The notes below the pieces were generated by a model. The model worked only from the letters and a program-made list of their open reading frames with translations, did not search any database and was not told the DNA's origin. The translations under genes were made by a program, and so were the position numbers. From Patella vulgata (taxonomy: Eukaryota; Mollusca; Gastropoda; Patellidae), in assembly GCF_932274485.2 (NCBI RefSeq), contig NC_065887.2:40567201-40631200 (forward strand): a stretch of DNA of 64,000 nucleotides. Direction: 5' to 3'. Shown here in pieces: positions 30,741 through 44,300 of the stretch (positions are counted from its first letter, which is position 1; every line of letters starts with the position of its first letter).

Positions 30741-31976
30741 AATACATCAAGACAAGCTTTTGAACTGCTATGTAGCCATTATTTGTGAAATTGTAAATAT
30801 ATTGTATGGCCTCTTGTAAACATCAATAATGGAACTCATCTGTAAATACATATTTTGTTATAAATTAAAATTAATGAACTAAACATAAGATTGTGTATTT
30901 AAAAAAGTAATAAAATTAACGACCGTGTACTTATGACTAGTAAACACAGACTAAATATTATTTATAGTTGAAAAGCGTCACAAGGCCATCAGAATAAAGA
31001 TGTTCACGATCCCATAATGCAGACATAATGTAGACACACCTTTAACAGACTATCAGATATATACAATTACACGTACCCACAACATAGCGTCGAAGATAAT
31101 AATTTCTATTCATTGGTTGGCCTGGCGGGGTCTGGGGCGTGTGTGTGCCGAGGGGATTCGGTGACGTCCCAGAATTCGGACGATTACCGTGATTCTGTGA
31201 TCCGAATCTACATTGATTCTGCCACGCATCAAACATTTACCGAAGTCATGCTTTGAATACTTCGCCCTATAGACAGCAACGCCTTCGCAACTGCACAAGA
31301 CATCATGTAATTGGATTAAGGATGACAGACCACGTGTTGACGAGGGCACACAGCCCCGAATTCATTTTTCAGTTTTCGTCAGTATTTAATCTCAGAATTT
31401 ATAACTGAAATAACTATTTGATTTTGTCGGATGTTCCAATATCATAGCATGCCACCTTGGTATGCCATTGTGATACACGTTATGCACTTATTTTCTGGTT
31501 ATTTGTATTCTATAGTATATCGATGGTATGTTCCGAAAAATCATGCCGATTTCTGATGGTATGTTTGCAGCTTGTCTATGGAAGACCAAACTTCAAAGCA
31601 ATTTTTTTTTTTACAAATCAGAAATTTGTCACATCAGATTTGTAATAATAATGTATCTTTGTTTAATTTCATTGCATTTTAATATAAAGATAAAATTTAT
31701 TTTAGACATACAACAAATTTACAAATACAAATATTGCAAAACATTTCAACAAAAACATTTCTCGAAATTCATCGAACCGGAACATTACCTGGAATAAGAC
31801 AACAAGTGAAGAAATAAGAAATAAGAATCAAGGACTATGGATTAAGAACTAATGAAGCGCTATTTCGTCTTCCATAGTGGATGTATCATTGTATTCTTAG
31901 GCTGAGCGAATGATGAATAACTATAGAAGCCTATAACTACAATTCATAATTTCTACTTTTCGCCCCTTCAAAACAT

Positions 31977-32116
31977 GAAGAGAGAGAGAGAGAGAGAGAA
32001 ATGGGGTTTAACGTCCACTCGACACAAACTAGGTCATTTCGGGACTAACATATGGTTTAATTTTATTTCAATAATTCGCTTGCGCGTAGGGGTCTTTAGC
32101 AGTGGGAGGAAACCCC
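31977..32116 (-). mobile_element. SINE B, 3' part
   Basis: (GA)n, TGGGGTTTAACGTCCACTCG, to TCTTTAGCAGTGGGAGGAAA. It lies about 200 bp upstream of the gene B start. Confidence 0.83.
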
Positions 32117-32275
32117 TGTTTTTTTTCCTAATTTCTTATTTTATGAATGGCAGTTATAGGCTTCCATAAATAACACATAACGTAACACGTATATACTTTA
32201 AACTGTAAACAACAAAATTTTTCTTTCTTTTACTTCCTTGTTGATTGACGGGTGGTTGGTTGTAAGATATTATAG

Positions 32276-32284
32276 TATATATTA
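32276..32284 (+). promoter_or_regulatory. TATA-box-like element of gene B
   Basis: TATATATTA lies 42 nt before the start codon, close to the spacing in gene A. A related stretch precedes the broken second copy of exon 1 near 37060, so the promoter region was part of the duplication. Confidence 0.4.
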
Positions 32285-32317
32285 TTTATTGAGGGACAGT
32301 AACATAAGATTAGCGGC

Positions 32318-32394
32318 ATGGAGGTGAAAGGACTGATTTTGAAATGCCTACCTCTCTTGTTTTTAATCCTGTGTCTATATACAGACAAAGCTCG
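32318..32394 (+). CDS. Gene B exon 1: signal peptide
   Basis: Opens MEVKGLILKCLPLLFLILCL and ends YTDKA, a clear signal sequence. 77 nt, donor TCG|GTAAGT, phase 2, identical in length and phase to gene A exon 1. Confidence 0.82.
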
Positions 32395-35300
32395 GTAAGT
32401 ATAAGTTTAGAAGTTATATATTCAAGTTTGATATGTAATAATATTGATTTGGCGATATTGTACATTATGCAAACAATATCTAGGAACATGAGCTCAAAAG
32501 AAACTGGCTGGGCATTCTCAAAGGCCCCAAATTGTCGAACAGTGTCCAAAATAATCTGTGATTAGGCCAAATCAGTAGTTGACGAAATTTTATATATTCT
32601 CAAAGGTTAGATTTTGATTAGAATTTTTCGCGAAGTCAATGGGTTCCGTAGGGGGGTCCCAAGGAAAAAGAATGTTCACGAAATACGATAGCCAAGTAAA
32701 AGTAGAGCACGAAATGTTTGGTCTTCGGATAATGAATTTCAGTAACTGATATCCAGTCACATCTGTTCTTGTTTTCAGAAGGAATAGAAGCACAGGAAAG
32801 GACTAAAAAAGTGTCATCACTACAATGCGAACATCTTTCGGATTAACATTAGAATTAATCATTATTTGTAAATATTCTGTATAAATTTGCAGTATCGCTA
32901 GTCATTATTTACTTTTCCGCTTTTTAGGGTTTTTATATTAGTATACTTTCCCACGATAAGGATATTATGGGCCTCGTGCGCCGATCGCTTGGAAGCAGTA
33001 CTGGATTCAAATGAAGAGAGGCCCTGGATTATTCCACTTATAAGGCTCCTCCCAATAGGCCATCCACATTGTAAATATTTCACTATGTATATAACATGTA
33101 ATTTTCTGCGATATCACCTCGGTGGAAGCGGACGTTAAATAAAGCTATTTCACACACACAGGCCATCCGCACGACCAGAGGTTAATGAAAGTGTTTATTA
33201 GAGTCGAGGATGATGACGGATGCTTAAGACTATTTATGACTGTCAAAAATATTATAACCCCCCCCCCCCACCACGGATCTTGATGCCCTCGGTTTGAGTT
33301 TGCCAAACCTATACCTACCAAGTCCATCTAAATTCGTATGTTGTCTTGTAGTACTTCGGATGCGCGTTAGCTATTACATTGCGAAAGAGTGCCACATAGA
33401 AAGATCCCCTAAAATGATGATATACATAAATAGATTGCTATTTGTATTTTCAGAAGTGGTTGGTGTTACTATAGAGAGGCGTACGATGAAAGATATTGTA
33501 CTTGTACACAATACCTCTGTGATCAGGGGTTGAACAGTTGTTTTAATCACAGGTAAATATTAGTACAGAATCATAACAAGTAGGCATGCATGATCTCTTT
33601 GTTTGGATAGAAGTCAGTTTGATGTCATATGATTAATTATGTTATGATATTTAGTGGATATATATATATATATATATTAACATTGCTTCATGGACCAAGT
33701 CGATGTATAGATAGAGTCCGCTTTTAACTATAACAAACGTAGTCTGCAAAACGTAGTCTATTTTTTAAATCATTATAAGAAGAACGGACAGCTTTTTACC
33801 TAAATCTTACATAAGGCATCTATAAGTGACCGACATATTTAACAGTTGTACTATACAATGTATTGTCTATTGTAGCACAAATCAGAAATGTCCTCGATTC
33901 TGATTGATTGAAAAGTGTGTTGTCGAATGAACAATACCCCCCCCCCCCCCACACACACTAAATTATCAAGGTGAATTACTGCGTATAAATATAGCAGTGT
34001 ACTTTTTTCCATTTTTGTGCACAATGATCTTCCCCAACTCACCATTCTTCACTTAATGAGGTGTGTTACGTTTAATTTGATCGGGAGACGTATTCGTCGA
34101 CATTAACATCAACCGACAAGAATTGGCCGTGGCACTGCAAGAAGAGTGGGTAAGATTGCCCCTAATCGTGATTGGACGGTTGGTTAGGAGCATGCCACGA
34201 CGAATTGCTGAATGACTGAGGATTGGTGGAGCAATTACTCATTATTATCAAGACAAAAATCAAAAACGTCCATTTTCACTTTTGACGGTGTATCTCCTTG
34301 AGAGTGAAATGGGGCCGTCAGATAAGCCGCCCATATGAACTGTTTATGTTCATGTGTAGGCAATTGGCCAGTTATTAACATACACTGGTTACCTCTAATA
34401 AAAACAGTAGTGCATTTTCACAGTTTTGTATTGTTTCTGAATATCCCCTACTTCTTTTTGAAGAGTATATTATACGTGCCATCGCTGTAATTAAAATATT
34501 AATTATATATTTGATTATAGCTATACATATTAATGCAGTAATTAATGTTTTTAGAACTAAGCACAGAACAGTACGTCGTTGTTGTTCTGGTTACACTGGT
34601 GGTGAATGTCAACGTAAGTAGAAGTTTTAAGGCAATGTGAAGTTGGCAATTCTGGATTCACGAATAACGAATAACGAGCAAGCACGTTATTCGGAATTTA
34701 GTAGTTAACTGCCGAATCTCGAATAACGTGCTGGCTCGTTATTCGGGATTCGCGAATAACGAATAACGAACCAGCATATTATTCGGGATCCGACCATTTC
34801 CTCGTTAACCCCGACCGCAGGTGTAAGTCACTCCTGCTAACTGGACTTGCTGGTCCATGTGTATTTGTCTTGTTCAGTATTAAATAGTTTCAAGGATACT
34901 GACAACGGCGTTTACGTATTACTGAAACTGTTCTCATATTATCAGATTATCTACAAAGCGGATTTCGAATGCGTACAGGGTTATAATTTACAAACAGAGG
35001 GAGGATCACTTTATCAAAGTAACAAATTGGCTCAAAAATAATTGATTCGATCAATCTTAAGATGCGGCATTTAAAGTTAACATTGTACTAGATTATATTA
35101 TTAATGTATAATATATATTACTGAGGTATTTGGTCAATGTAGTTTTTGTCAAGTGAACCATTTGGCAGTAGTTATTTTAATCGTATCTGATGAATATAGT
35201 TTATACATTGTTAATGTATATTATCTCGTTCAGTAATGTGTTTTATACTTCAACACACAATATACTTGTATTGAACACTAGTCGGCAATTATATAAAGTC

Positions 35301-38300
35301 GCTAATATTATAGTAGACTACACTTATTACATGTAACTATGAACATGAGTGTGTTTAATATGCACAATGGGTAGACCACGAGTGCATTGAAATGTATTAA
35401 AATGTTCGAAGTCTTTGTTATTGTATTGATACAGTATTAAATTACAGTCCATTATCCTGTGCCAAATTCAGCCTTGATTGAGAAACAAACCGGTATAAGT
35501 CATGAAATTCAAATTGGGCACTAGTAATAACAATATTCCATATAGGGACAAAATAAATTTATAAAGCTTTATTAACACCCAACATTACCTACACATAATT
35601 GTCACAGCTCCAAATAATATAGTCCAGGCAAGATAACATAAGTGCGGGAAGTTGTTACAATAGAAATGCCGACCATAGTTGTCACAGCTCCAAATAATAT
35701 AGTCCAGGCAAGATAACATAAGTGCGGGCAGCTGTTACAATAGAAATGCCGACCACTGTTTATGGTCGGTCTTGACATATATTATCACCAAATAAAAGTC
35801 CCAGTCCGAAATCCGTGCCCAAATGGGTCAAATTGGCCAAAATCCAAAATGACCGCCTGTTTTGGCTTGTAAATTCTGATTTCCACCCAATTATCATAAT
35901 ATGACCGAGTTTAGTATCAAACTCGGGGTTTTCTGGGTAACTGAATCGATTCCCATACACATTTTTAAGATAAGTGGTACTGTTGAGTCAATATTGGGGG
36001 TATTCAAGATAGTGGTCAGTTTTGGCGGGAAAATTCGATTTTTACATAAGGATCAACTTTGGTGTCAAAAAATACGTTTTCGAGGAAGCTGAATCCATCC
36101 TTGTGCATATTTTATTTATTTAAAAGTGATTCCCTGTACCAATATAGGAGAAATTCCAATTAGGGATTTAGATTTCCAATTGGGGGACTCCAACCTTAAA
36201 CCTAATACAATGACATTCATCCAGTATCAACTAAATTTGATTTGGAGTGTCGCACAGCTCACGTCGGTAGGGGCGTAGGGGTCTGTCGATTGGGGTCACT
36301 GTGGAAGCTGGTGGTGCCTTTTGAAGCACATGGCGATTTTTTTTTTCACAAAATTATTCAAATGTTGAAACACAGATGGATACAATATCGCCCGTTTGTC
36401 AGATATGCAGTGAACCATTTGATAATGAACACCCCACCGGTATTGCCCAAATAGAGGCGCCTTATCAAGGTCTAGACAGTCCGCGGTGCCAAAAAATTTT
36501 TTTGTGGATCGTTGTCTTTTACATGGTCTGTAGGCAAGACGGCCCATTACAACAGATATAAACGGTGACAGCTGTTACAACAGTAAACAGTAGAACTCGC
36601 AACACCTATTTTCTGGACATGCCAAGAGAGGACATATGACGACTGGGCATGAATGCCATCGTATTAGATCTGAGACAGAAACGACTACTCTTAATCCCGA
36701 AATCTCCAATGGTATTTCCATATATTTTGACCCACTGGTACCAGTAATTACCAAGATGAAAAGGTGTCGAAAATGGAATCATATAATGATAAATGGATCA
36801 AAATTGACATTTTCCAGTCAAAATTGGTGGCCCATTTGTATTTTTGCCAATTTGACCCATTTGTGTACGGATTTCGGACTGGGACTTTTGTTTGGTAGTA
36901 ATATACGTCTAGACCGACCATAAACCGTGGTCGGCATTTCTATTGCAGCAACTGCCCGGAATGGTGCAAAATTGAGTTAAAATGCCTGGACTAGCATTAA
37001 TATTCCTTATTCATTATACTTCCTTGTTGATTGATATGTGGTTGTAAAATATTAAAATATATATTATTTATTGAGGGACAGTAACTTAGGATTAAAGGCA
37101 TGGAGAAGGATTGGTTTTGAAATGCCTGCCTCTCTTGTTTTTAATCCTGTGTCTATATACAGACAAAGCCAAGTAAGTATAAGTTTAAGAGTTATATTAA
37201 AGTTTGATATTTATAGACCGGAGGCTCTGTTTGGGGTGGGGTGGGTGGGGGTGGTCATCAAATGGGCACAAAACCAGACCCAACTTTTCTAGAGTAAAAT
37301 TTTGCGTAGAATATGATGCCGAGTGGTAATCGGTTCACCGTTGGGGCGTTTTCAAGATATTCAGGAGTCAAAGGTCAAATGGGGTCATTTGCACTGAAAG
37401 GGAATGCGCAGCCATTCTTATATATCATGAAATCATGCTGAAAATGGTCGAAGGTAATCATTCTTTCAATAAAAATGTAAACTTGCTAAATTCACCTTTG
37501 TTGGTTGTGACCCCGGAGGTCAAAAGGTCAAATTTTCCATTTTTACACTAGGAAGATATAAAGCAATAAATGTCCGCGTAAAATATAAAAACTAAAGCGA
37601 AATCTGTTCTAATTAATAATAGGAACATTTAAAACTTATCTTTAGGTGGTCTTAGCACCGTACATTATCATACTTTGGCACATTTAAAACCAATTTGTCA
37701 CGAGAACACCACCGTCTGTGACATGTGTCCCTGTAGATGTTCACGTCGTACTATTGACTTTATTTTGTATTTAGAGAATTTGATAGACCTTTCGCACCGA
37801 TAGTCGTTTAGAGATTGCAACGCGATAAAGTACCACGTAGAGAAGGTTAAAAAATGTCGATATCTTATACAAAAATATTTTATTTGGCCTAAATTTTTTT
37901 TTTTAATGTCCCCCGCCTTTCGAAGAAAGCAGGGGCTTATTAAAATGGGTTCGTCTGGTTGTCTGTCTGTCGGTGTCACTTTTTGGGACACAATAGCTCT
38001 TTTTCTAATTGAGCTACAATGTTCAAACTTGGTGTAGGTGTTTATTAGGTCAATGCCTTGATGGAGTTCGAAGATGAGCATTTTCTGCTCAGGGTAAGCA
38101 GAGATAAGCAATTTGTTTGGTTGATGCTTTGGGACACGATAACTTTAGTTCTAATTAAGTGAGATTGATGAAACTTGGTGTATAGTTTCATTACATCAAT
38201 ACCTTGACTAAGTTCGATAATGAGCATTTTCTGCTAAGGGTAAGCAGAGCGATAAGCAATCCGATTGGCCGAGAATTTGTAACACAATAAATCTCCTTCT

Positions 38301-41300
38301 AATCGAGCTAGGATGTTGAATCTTGACGTTGGTGTTTATTAGGTCAATGCCTAGATGGAGTTCGAAGATGAGCATTTTCTGCTTAGGGTAAGCAGAGATA
38401 AGAAATTTGATTGGTTGATGCTTTGGGATACGATAACTTTACTTCTAATTTAGTGAGAGTGATGAAACTTGGTGACAGTGTAAAGTTTCATTACATCAAT
38501 ACCTTGACTAAGTTTGATGATGAGCATTTTCTGCTCAGGGTAAGCAGAGCGATAAGCAATTTGATTGGTCGAGACTTTGGAACACAATAACCTTCATTCT
38601 AATTGAGGTAGAATGTTCAAACTTGGTGTAGGCGTTCATTAGGTGAATGCCTTGACGGAGTTCGATGATGAACATTGTCTGCTTAGGGTAAGCAGAGATA
38701 AGCAATCTGATTGGTTGATGCATTGGGGCACAATAACTTTGGTTATAATGAAGTGAGGGCGACGAAACTCCGAATATAGATTCATTATATTATTAGCTTG
38801 ACTAAGTTCGATGGTGAGAATTTTCTGCTTAGGCTAAAGAGCGATAAGCAATTTGATTGGTCAAGACTTTGGAACATAACAACTCTGCTTTTAATTGAGG
38901 TAGAATGCTGAAACTTGATGTAAATGTTCATTAGGCGAATGTCTTGACTGAGTTCAATGATTAACATTTCGAGCTAAAGCTAAGCAGAGCTAATCAATTT
39001 CATTGGTCGATGATTTGGGACAAGATAATGTTGATTCTATCTGTTAGAGAGTGGTGAAACTTAGGTATAATTGATAATCTGTTTGATTGCTCGATACTTT
39101 TGAAAAAAAAAAATGTGCGATTAATAAATATGGGTCATCTATTTATTTTGGAATTTTGGCGGGGGACATCAGCCTCACTGTTGGCTTGTTTAAATTGCAG
39201 TTGGTGCAGCTATAGCCAGCGGTACGATGAAGGGTATTGTGTTTGTAATACTCCATACGAGTGTGCTCAGGGATGGCCACATTGTTCTAAGACCAGGTAT
39301 ATATTATTATTACATATGATTAAAGATACATTATGGGAGATTTTTATAAGGAGTTAGCCATTCTTGCTATAAAAGATGATGAAAGAAGAATATATTCAAA
39401 ATTTCAGTCAAATTACTTTATTCTGAACATAGTTATCACCAGTGTAATTTTTGACTAGAAATGGGATTAAATCCATCTTCACCGATTCTTAGTATGGGCG
39501 ATCATTTGATTGACAGGCGTTAACTCCGCCTACATAATCTCTGCTGTCTTTTGTCTGCTGTCATCATATCCGAATTTGTGTTTTACCTTTTTGGATTTTT
39601 ATAACAATTGGACAAAATGAGTGAGAGGGTAAATTTTCATTCTTACTTGTATTTTGGGCATGCATTAAATCAATTGAATATAGAACATAATATTATAATA
39701 CAATTATGATAAATCTATAGGTATACACCAGTGGGGCCGTGCCTATTAGGGAAATAAAAATATTTTCATTGATATTATTAAGACAGAAGACCTGTCCGTC
39801 TGTATTAGTCATCACACGGTCTCCAGGAATTGTATAATTTGTAATTATCTGTGTTTAGTTTATTGCACTTTAAATAGTTTAGATGTCATTTGTTCAGGCA
39901 TCGCTCAACAGTGGCCTCACTTCGTACACTCTATCATTTAGCCTCGATCCGGGAGTATTTTGTCAACGTAACGGTTAATCTCCGCTCACGACGCCATTTA
40001 AAATTAAATCAGTCAACGAAATCCCGTTTAAATCCAAGCTGAATCCAAGCCATCCGTGGGTCTACAGAGTTGATTTTGTGCTTGTTGTGTAAATAAAGAT
40101 CTAATTTATAATTTCTATGAGATCTGAAGCCTAAATAAAGACTTGCAATGATCAGATTTAGCTCTTGCATAATGTATGTTTAATTATGTTGTGATATTTA
40201 GTGGATATATATGTTAACATTGCTTCATGGACCAAGTCGATGTATAGATAGAGTCAACTTTTAACAAAAGCTAAGTTTATTATACATAAAAGTATAATAT
40301 TGTGAAAGAAAATAATGTGCCATCAGCATATTTCAATTTTGTTCTAAATCAACATTTCCTTCTCCTTTGTCTTATGGAAGGCCAAACAACTCTTTATTCG
40401 GTGTACTTAATTCTTAATTCATGTACATATATATAATGTATCACCGGAGAGTAGTCTTTGAATATACGCGTATTAGTTATTTATTGGCACAATTCGTGAT
40501 TACATGTCCAAAGAAATTATTATGCCGCTATCAAGAAATAGAATACTTTCAAATTATTTTATTTAATGCTAGATGGGATTAAGCAATACATATAGAATTA
40601 TAACTCTATGGATTAGCCATAACAAGCACGTGAATTCACTAAAGTCACGGTCATCGAGCGATTGTTCTTATTGTATGCTTGTTGTAATACTATAGGGGGG
40701 TGGGGGTGGATGGCCGAATGGTTAGCACGTGCGCGCTGTATCATAAAGCCTGTCATTGAGTCAACTGGCGTGGTTTCAAATCCCCGGTTGTAAGTGACAA
40801 GGAGTAGGGTCGCCTGTCCAACCTCGTGGGTTTTATCCTGGTCCTCCGGTTCCCTCCCACTGCTAAAGACCCCACACGCGTAAGCGAATTATTAAAATAA
40901 AAATAAACCAAATGTTAGTCCCGAAATGACCTAGTTTGTGTCGAGTGGACGTTAAACCCCATTTCTCTCTCCCCCCCCCCCTCTCTCTCTGTGTGATACT
41001 ATAGGGTTTATTTTAGTTTTAAGAAAGGTGTTCTGTTTAAGATAGAAATTCTTTACCTACATGATGTGTGACGATATGTGTCCATTACCGCAGCCACGAT
41101 AATAAGTAATCTACGTTATATCTTCAAACAATGATACTAACTTCGCTCAGAATAAAGTAATTTGAATAAAATGTTCAATATATTAATTTTTCATTATCTA
41201 TTATTATAGCAAGAGCGCCAAGGCCTTTATCTAAATCTTACATTTTAAAACTATTATAGCTAGAACGTCCAGCCCTGTATCTAAATCATACATAATGGAT

Positions 41301-44300
41301 CTCTAGGGGACTCCCATCTTTAACAACGATAATATATTGTCTACGTGTCATCGCTTTAATTAAAATATTAATTATACATATGCCTTGTACAATGTAGGTA
41401 TACATATTAATGTTTTTAGAACTAAATACAGAACAGCGCGTCGTTGTTGTCCTGGTTACTCAGGTGGTGGATGTCAACGTAAGTAGATGTTTTAAATTCA
41501 TTCTATTTCTCTTCAATAAACTGATGAGGGATTAATTCTACATATTTTTGTATCCACTTTTATTTACTAGGCTGACATAACTTTGAATGAACCCTTGTTA
41601 ATAATTTAAATTTAGGGCAATATCAGCAACATTACATTAAATGAAATCTGTCCGTTTGTTTTTTCAATCAAACTGACACAAAGCATTGGTTGTTAATGCC
41701 ACACTATTCTTCAAACAGAAGCGCATTCTTTGCAAATAAACATACCGACATGTTTTCGTTAATATATATAGATAATTATGAACACGGTGCGCGACTTCGA
41801 TTAAAAGGTCAGTAATGCATAGTATTTAAGTCGAGATCTGATAGCCAGTTTGGCTTAATGGAGAGACATAACTCAACCTCATAAGACAATTGATAATCGT
41901 GACGTAGGCTACACATCTCACTAGAAATCTATAAAATGATTATCCAGGAACTAACATGGCTTGTCTGCGATATCACTTCGGTGGAAGCGGACGTTAAATA
42001 AAGCTATTTCACACACTACCATGGCATACAATATTAGGGATTTAGGGCAATACTCACTAGGAAAATAAAAGTTTGTATTTCTTCGATCTTCGATATAATA
42101 TTATCTAAGAGTCTTTTATACAGCATCAACGGGTTTTATGCACTATAAATATGCAGGCCTCTGCATGGGGAATTAGTTGTGTTTTGTCTGTCCTGGTGAA
42201 TGGTACATAGATAATATAGTTATTATTTATATTTATTACAGCTATCTGTAATGGTAAAAGAGGATCCACAGCATGTGATGCTTATTTCCCTGATTCACAT
42301 ATAATCAATACTAATGGTAGTATACAGAGACGGGTTGATGGTACTTGTGTTAGTCCCAATCGTTGTGCCTGCTCAACACCCGGATTTTACTCTACTGGAC
42401 CAACATGTGATAGTAAGTAGAATTCTAATATTATTATGTCGTTTAATGCATGTGACCATGATGTTACGTTAAATGTTATTATAATACGCAATGGCATATA
42501 TCTTTGATATTAATGTCTGCACGATAGTGTCTGTCATAAAACGTAATGGATATAATAATTAATTGATATCATGATACTTAAAATTGTTATCATAAAACTT
42601 AATTTGTATCATAACATTTAATTTGTATCATAACATTTAATTTGTATCATAACATTTAATTTGTATAAGTTATATTTATAGCACGGCTTTCATGAGTTAA
42701 CAGGTTTAACCAGAGGCCGAAGGCCGAGGGCTTAAACCTGTTAACGAATGAAGCGTGCTATAAATGACTTGTAACATTGACAACTGCTCAACATGCATAT
42801 TATTGTTACTGCACAGAAAACTGACCCCACTTCTGTATATGATTTCTACTAAAACTAGTGTAAACCAGCAAAAGTGTGCAATAACATTGAACATGTCTAG
42901 TTATTGCACGGTTAAGCTCCACCCAATCTGCTAGAGGGAAAACAATCTGCTTATTCAAGGAAAAGAACAATTAATATTTAATTGACGGAAGATATTCTTT
43001 CGACTAATAACCTTTTCTCTCTCAACCATTGAATCAAATCGATCCAGAGCCGATCTTGTTAAAAAGAAGACACTCATTCAAAAAAGACACATATATAACC
43101 CAAGGATGGAAGGCCTACCCGTACATTTAATTCAACGGCCAGTCTCGCCTTGGTTAACAAACGAGAGGCACATACTAGTCGCCCCCACTTCCGATATCCA
43201 TCGCATTTTAGTCGAACCCATGACTTCCATAGTCATATAACTAAACTATGTGGTACTAACCCGTACCCAAATATATTAAACCGCTCGGGCTCAAAATCTT
43301 AGAATTGAGTTACGAAAGTTACCTCAAAACGTGTTATGAAATGTTACTAAAATTACATTATGCTGATAGGATTAAGGAATTGTTGTGTATTTATGGCTTT
43401 CGATATGTTTGATTATGTCAGAAAGTAGGAATTCAAGCAAAGAGTGGCAGACTGTGGCGCCCTAAAATGGCATGAATATAGTCGGATTCGATTTGTTACC
43501 AAATTCCCATCCGTCGGCTTTTCGGGTAGAAATCATGGAATAAGCTTTATTTTGTAGGTTTTGATGTTTGATTACAAAAAAACAATGTTGACATTTTTTC
43601 TGAGTAGGTCTTCATAGTATGGGAGGCCATTATTTGAGGGTAGCCATTTTGCGATAATATTCCAACTTATTTTATTATTTTCACCTTATTTATAATGTTA
43701 TCGACATATCAACTGTGATTTGGCAATGTATTAATATTGGCAGGGTTCATGACTATACTTCAGATTGTTTTCCATCATTTCAGTATGATATTTCCAAGAT
43801 GGCGACCATTTTTGGCGGAAAATCGGACGATGTGCTGATTTCGATTAAGTAGTAGTGCTTGGTGTCAATATATATGTTTTCATGGCCACAGATTCCATTC
43901 CTGATATTTACAACCTTGTAAAATGATCACATGTTCATATACTTAGCATATTTCCAAGATGGCGGTCATTTTTGGCGGGAAAATAGGACCATGTGCTGAT
44001 ATTGATTAAGTAGTCGTCGTTGGTGTCAATATATATGTTTTCAAGGGCAGAGAAGCCATTTCGGTTAGTAACAACTGTGTAAAATGATTATTTTGCACAT
44101 TTACAATATGACGGCCATTTTTTGGCGGGAAGATGGAACGATGTGCGGATATTGAATAAGTAGTCGTCTATGGTACCAGGATATAATTTTTGGGGAGCAG
44201 ATTCCATTTTTGCCGTTTACAACTGTGTAAAATTACCACATATTCACATATTTAGCATATTTCCAATATGGCTTTCATGTCGGGCGAGAAAATGGGACGA

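Larger units (their letters stand above)
28260..32317. other. Region between gene A and gene B
   Basis: Gene A 3' UTR with a MITE and SINE ends to about 29.6 kb, then AT-rich spacer with SINE B copies. A GC-richer island at 31.04–31.37 kb is unexplained. No gene on either strand was supported. Confidence 0.55.
32230..34620 (+). repeat. Segmental duplication, copy 1 (promoter and exons 1–3 of gene B)
   Basis: Shares with 37.0–41.5 kb the TATA region, exon 1, both EMI exons and intron blocks. Examples are the sequence around the TA microsatellite at 33660 (matching 40200) and the run-up to the EMI exon at 34490 (matching 41350). Exons are intact in this copy. Confidence 0.85.
37010..41490 (+). 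repeat. Segmental duplication, copy 2
   Basis: Second copy of the block at 32230–34620, enlarged to 4.5 kb by tandem satellite DNA (37.9–39.1 kb), a MITE (39.3–40.2 kb) and a SINE (40.7–41.0 kb). Exon 1 lost 4 nt, while the two EMI exons stay open. Confidence 0.85.

Noticed and set aside
37071-37292. Frame starting MRDSNLGLKAWRR.
   Set aside because: It reads the duplicated signal exon in a shifted frame through the donor site.
40707-40790. Possible tRNA-Ser/Leu gene.
   Set aside because: Head of a SINE B copy with body and (CT)n tail, repeated at several other sites.
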